Part shown: piece by piece, positions 12,819 through 13,340 of the stretch
Layout of the letters: each line of letters opens with the position of its first letter
How positions within the stretch are numbered: the first letter of the stretch is position 1
Position numbers and translations under genes: made by a program
Assembly (NCBI GenBank): GCA_040002735.1
Contig: JBDUDX010000137.1
Location: forward strand, 1-13,340
Source of the DNA: JADGOV01 sp040002735
GTDB lineage: Bacteria; Actinomycetota; Actinomycetes; JADGOV01
Direction: 5' to 3'
DNA: 13,340 nucleotides
Notes under the pieces: model-generated
The model's database searches: none
The model's input: only the letters and a program-made list of their open reading frames with translations
What the model was told of the DNA's origin: nothing

Positions 12819-13340
12819 ATGAGCCGAGTGACACGACTCGCCGAGGCATTCGTGGGCCTGGCGGACACCTTGGTCGCCGATTTCGACGTGGTCGACCTGC
12901 TGCAGGACCTGGTCGAGGAGTGCGTGGCGCTGCTCGAGGTCTCCGCCGCCGGCCTGCTGCTGGCCGACCAACGCGGCGGCCTTCGGGTGCTGGCTTCGAC
13001 CAGCGAGGACGGCCGGCTGCTCGAGCTGTTCCAGTTGCAGGCCGAGCGGGGGCCATGCCTGGAATGCATCACCACCGGGGCGCCGGTGCTCGTCCCCGAC
13101 CTCGCGGCGAGCGGCGAGCGGTGGCCCGAGTTCGCGATGGAGGCGCCCGACGGGGGTTCGCGTCTGTGCATGCGGTCCCTATGCGCCTGCGTCAAGAGGT
13201 ACTGGGCGCCTTGAACCTCTTCGACGCCTCGCCGGGCCCGTTAAGGCGGGAGGATCTGCGTTCAGCGCAGGCTCTCGCGGACGTTGCGACGATCGGCATC
13301 CTGCAGCAGCGCACGATCGCCCGAGGTGAGGTGGTCGCCG
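12819..13340 (+). pseudogene. GAF-domain (likely GAF-ANTAR) gene, frameshifted and cut by the window end
   Basis: The first frame (12819-13214) gives a typical GAF start: RVTRLAEAFVGLADTLVADF, GLLLADQRGGLRVLAST, then QAERGPCLECITTGAPVLVP and SGERWPEF. After residue 112 it turns into nonsense and stops. Homologous sequence continues in the next frame from about 13157 to the window end: FASVHAVPMRLRQEVLGALN, LFDASPGPL, then AQALADVATIGILQQR. The switch point is the run GGGGG at 13152-13156; one more G would restore a single frame. It is therefore a recent frameshift mutation, a sequencing error, or (less likely) a programmed slip. The C-terminal ANTAR domain expected in this family would lie outside the window. 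ATG 12819 has GGAGGG as Shine-Dalgarno, preceded by the tandem-hairpin element. Confidence 0.8.

Noticed and set aside
1..13340. CRISPR arrays, insertion sequences, tRNA or rRNA genes, integration sites
   Set aside because: No spaced direct repeats, transposase motifs, terminal inverted repeats or tRNA-like folds were noticed anywhere in the window.

Overview
The window is about 13.3 kb of very GC-rich DNA. Genes are tightly packed with 1-4 base stop/start overlaps, several GTG starts and strong GC bias at third codon positions. ANTAR and GAF-ANTAR regulators, a class F sortase, a CmtR-like metal sensor and a GT39/GT2 pair all point to a high-GC actinobacterium (Actinomycetia). I cannot name a genus. 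At least six genes carry TTA codons, so this does not look like a genome that strictly limits TTA in the Streptomyces manner.

Left part, plus strand (1-5160). The 3' end of a DUF3048-type gene is followed by a lipoprotein related to the large subunit of N,N-dimethylformamidase, then an APC-superfamily permease. Next comes a two-gene unit: a small secreted, membrane-anchored protein overlapping by one base with a class F sortase. The secreted protein is laid out like a sortase substrate but has no LPXTG-like motif.

Middle, minus strand (5207-8184). A GT2 polyprenyl-phosphate glycosyltransferase is followed 5 bases later by a GT39 mannosyltransferase-like membrane protein. This is the usual donor-maker plus lipid-donor transferase pair. 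The C-terminal tail of the GT2 protein is not homologous sequence. In the other two frames of the same DNA are the first residues of a GtrA-type membrane domain, so this gene appears to be a decayed GT2-GtrA fusion.

Metal block (8290-11150). A CmtR-like ArsR sensor, probably leaderless, is translationally chained to two different cation diffusion facilitators, one short and one CzcD-like. A hairpin terminator separates them from a convergent MarR regulator with His-rich tails. Upstream of MarR lies a dyad-symmetric operator candidate and a probable small membrane protein.

Right end (11743-13340). Three consecutive genes belong to the ANTAR/GAF-ANTAR class: a stand-alone ANTAR protein, a GAF-ANTAR protein, and a GAF protein that is frameshifted at a G-run and cut by the window edge. 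The 51-base gap before the third gene contains the most interesting item in the window. It holds two adjacent hairpins whose hexanucleotide loops both have A at position 1 and G at position 4, the known ANTAR RNA-binding signature. They are closed by an outer stem that overlaps the previous stop codon and ends exactly at the Shine-Dalgarno sequence. An alternative pairing would mask the Shine-Dalgarno, so this looks like a cis-acting ANTAR-controlled translational switch inside an ANTAR gene cluster.

No tRNA, rRNA, insertion sequence or CRISPR array is visible.
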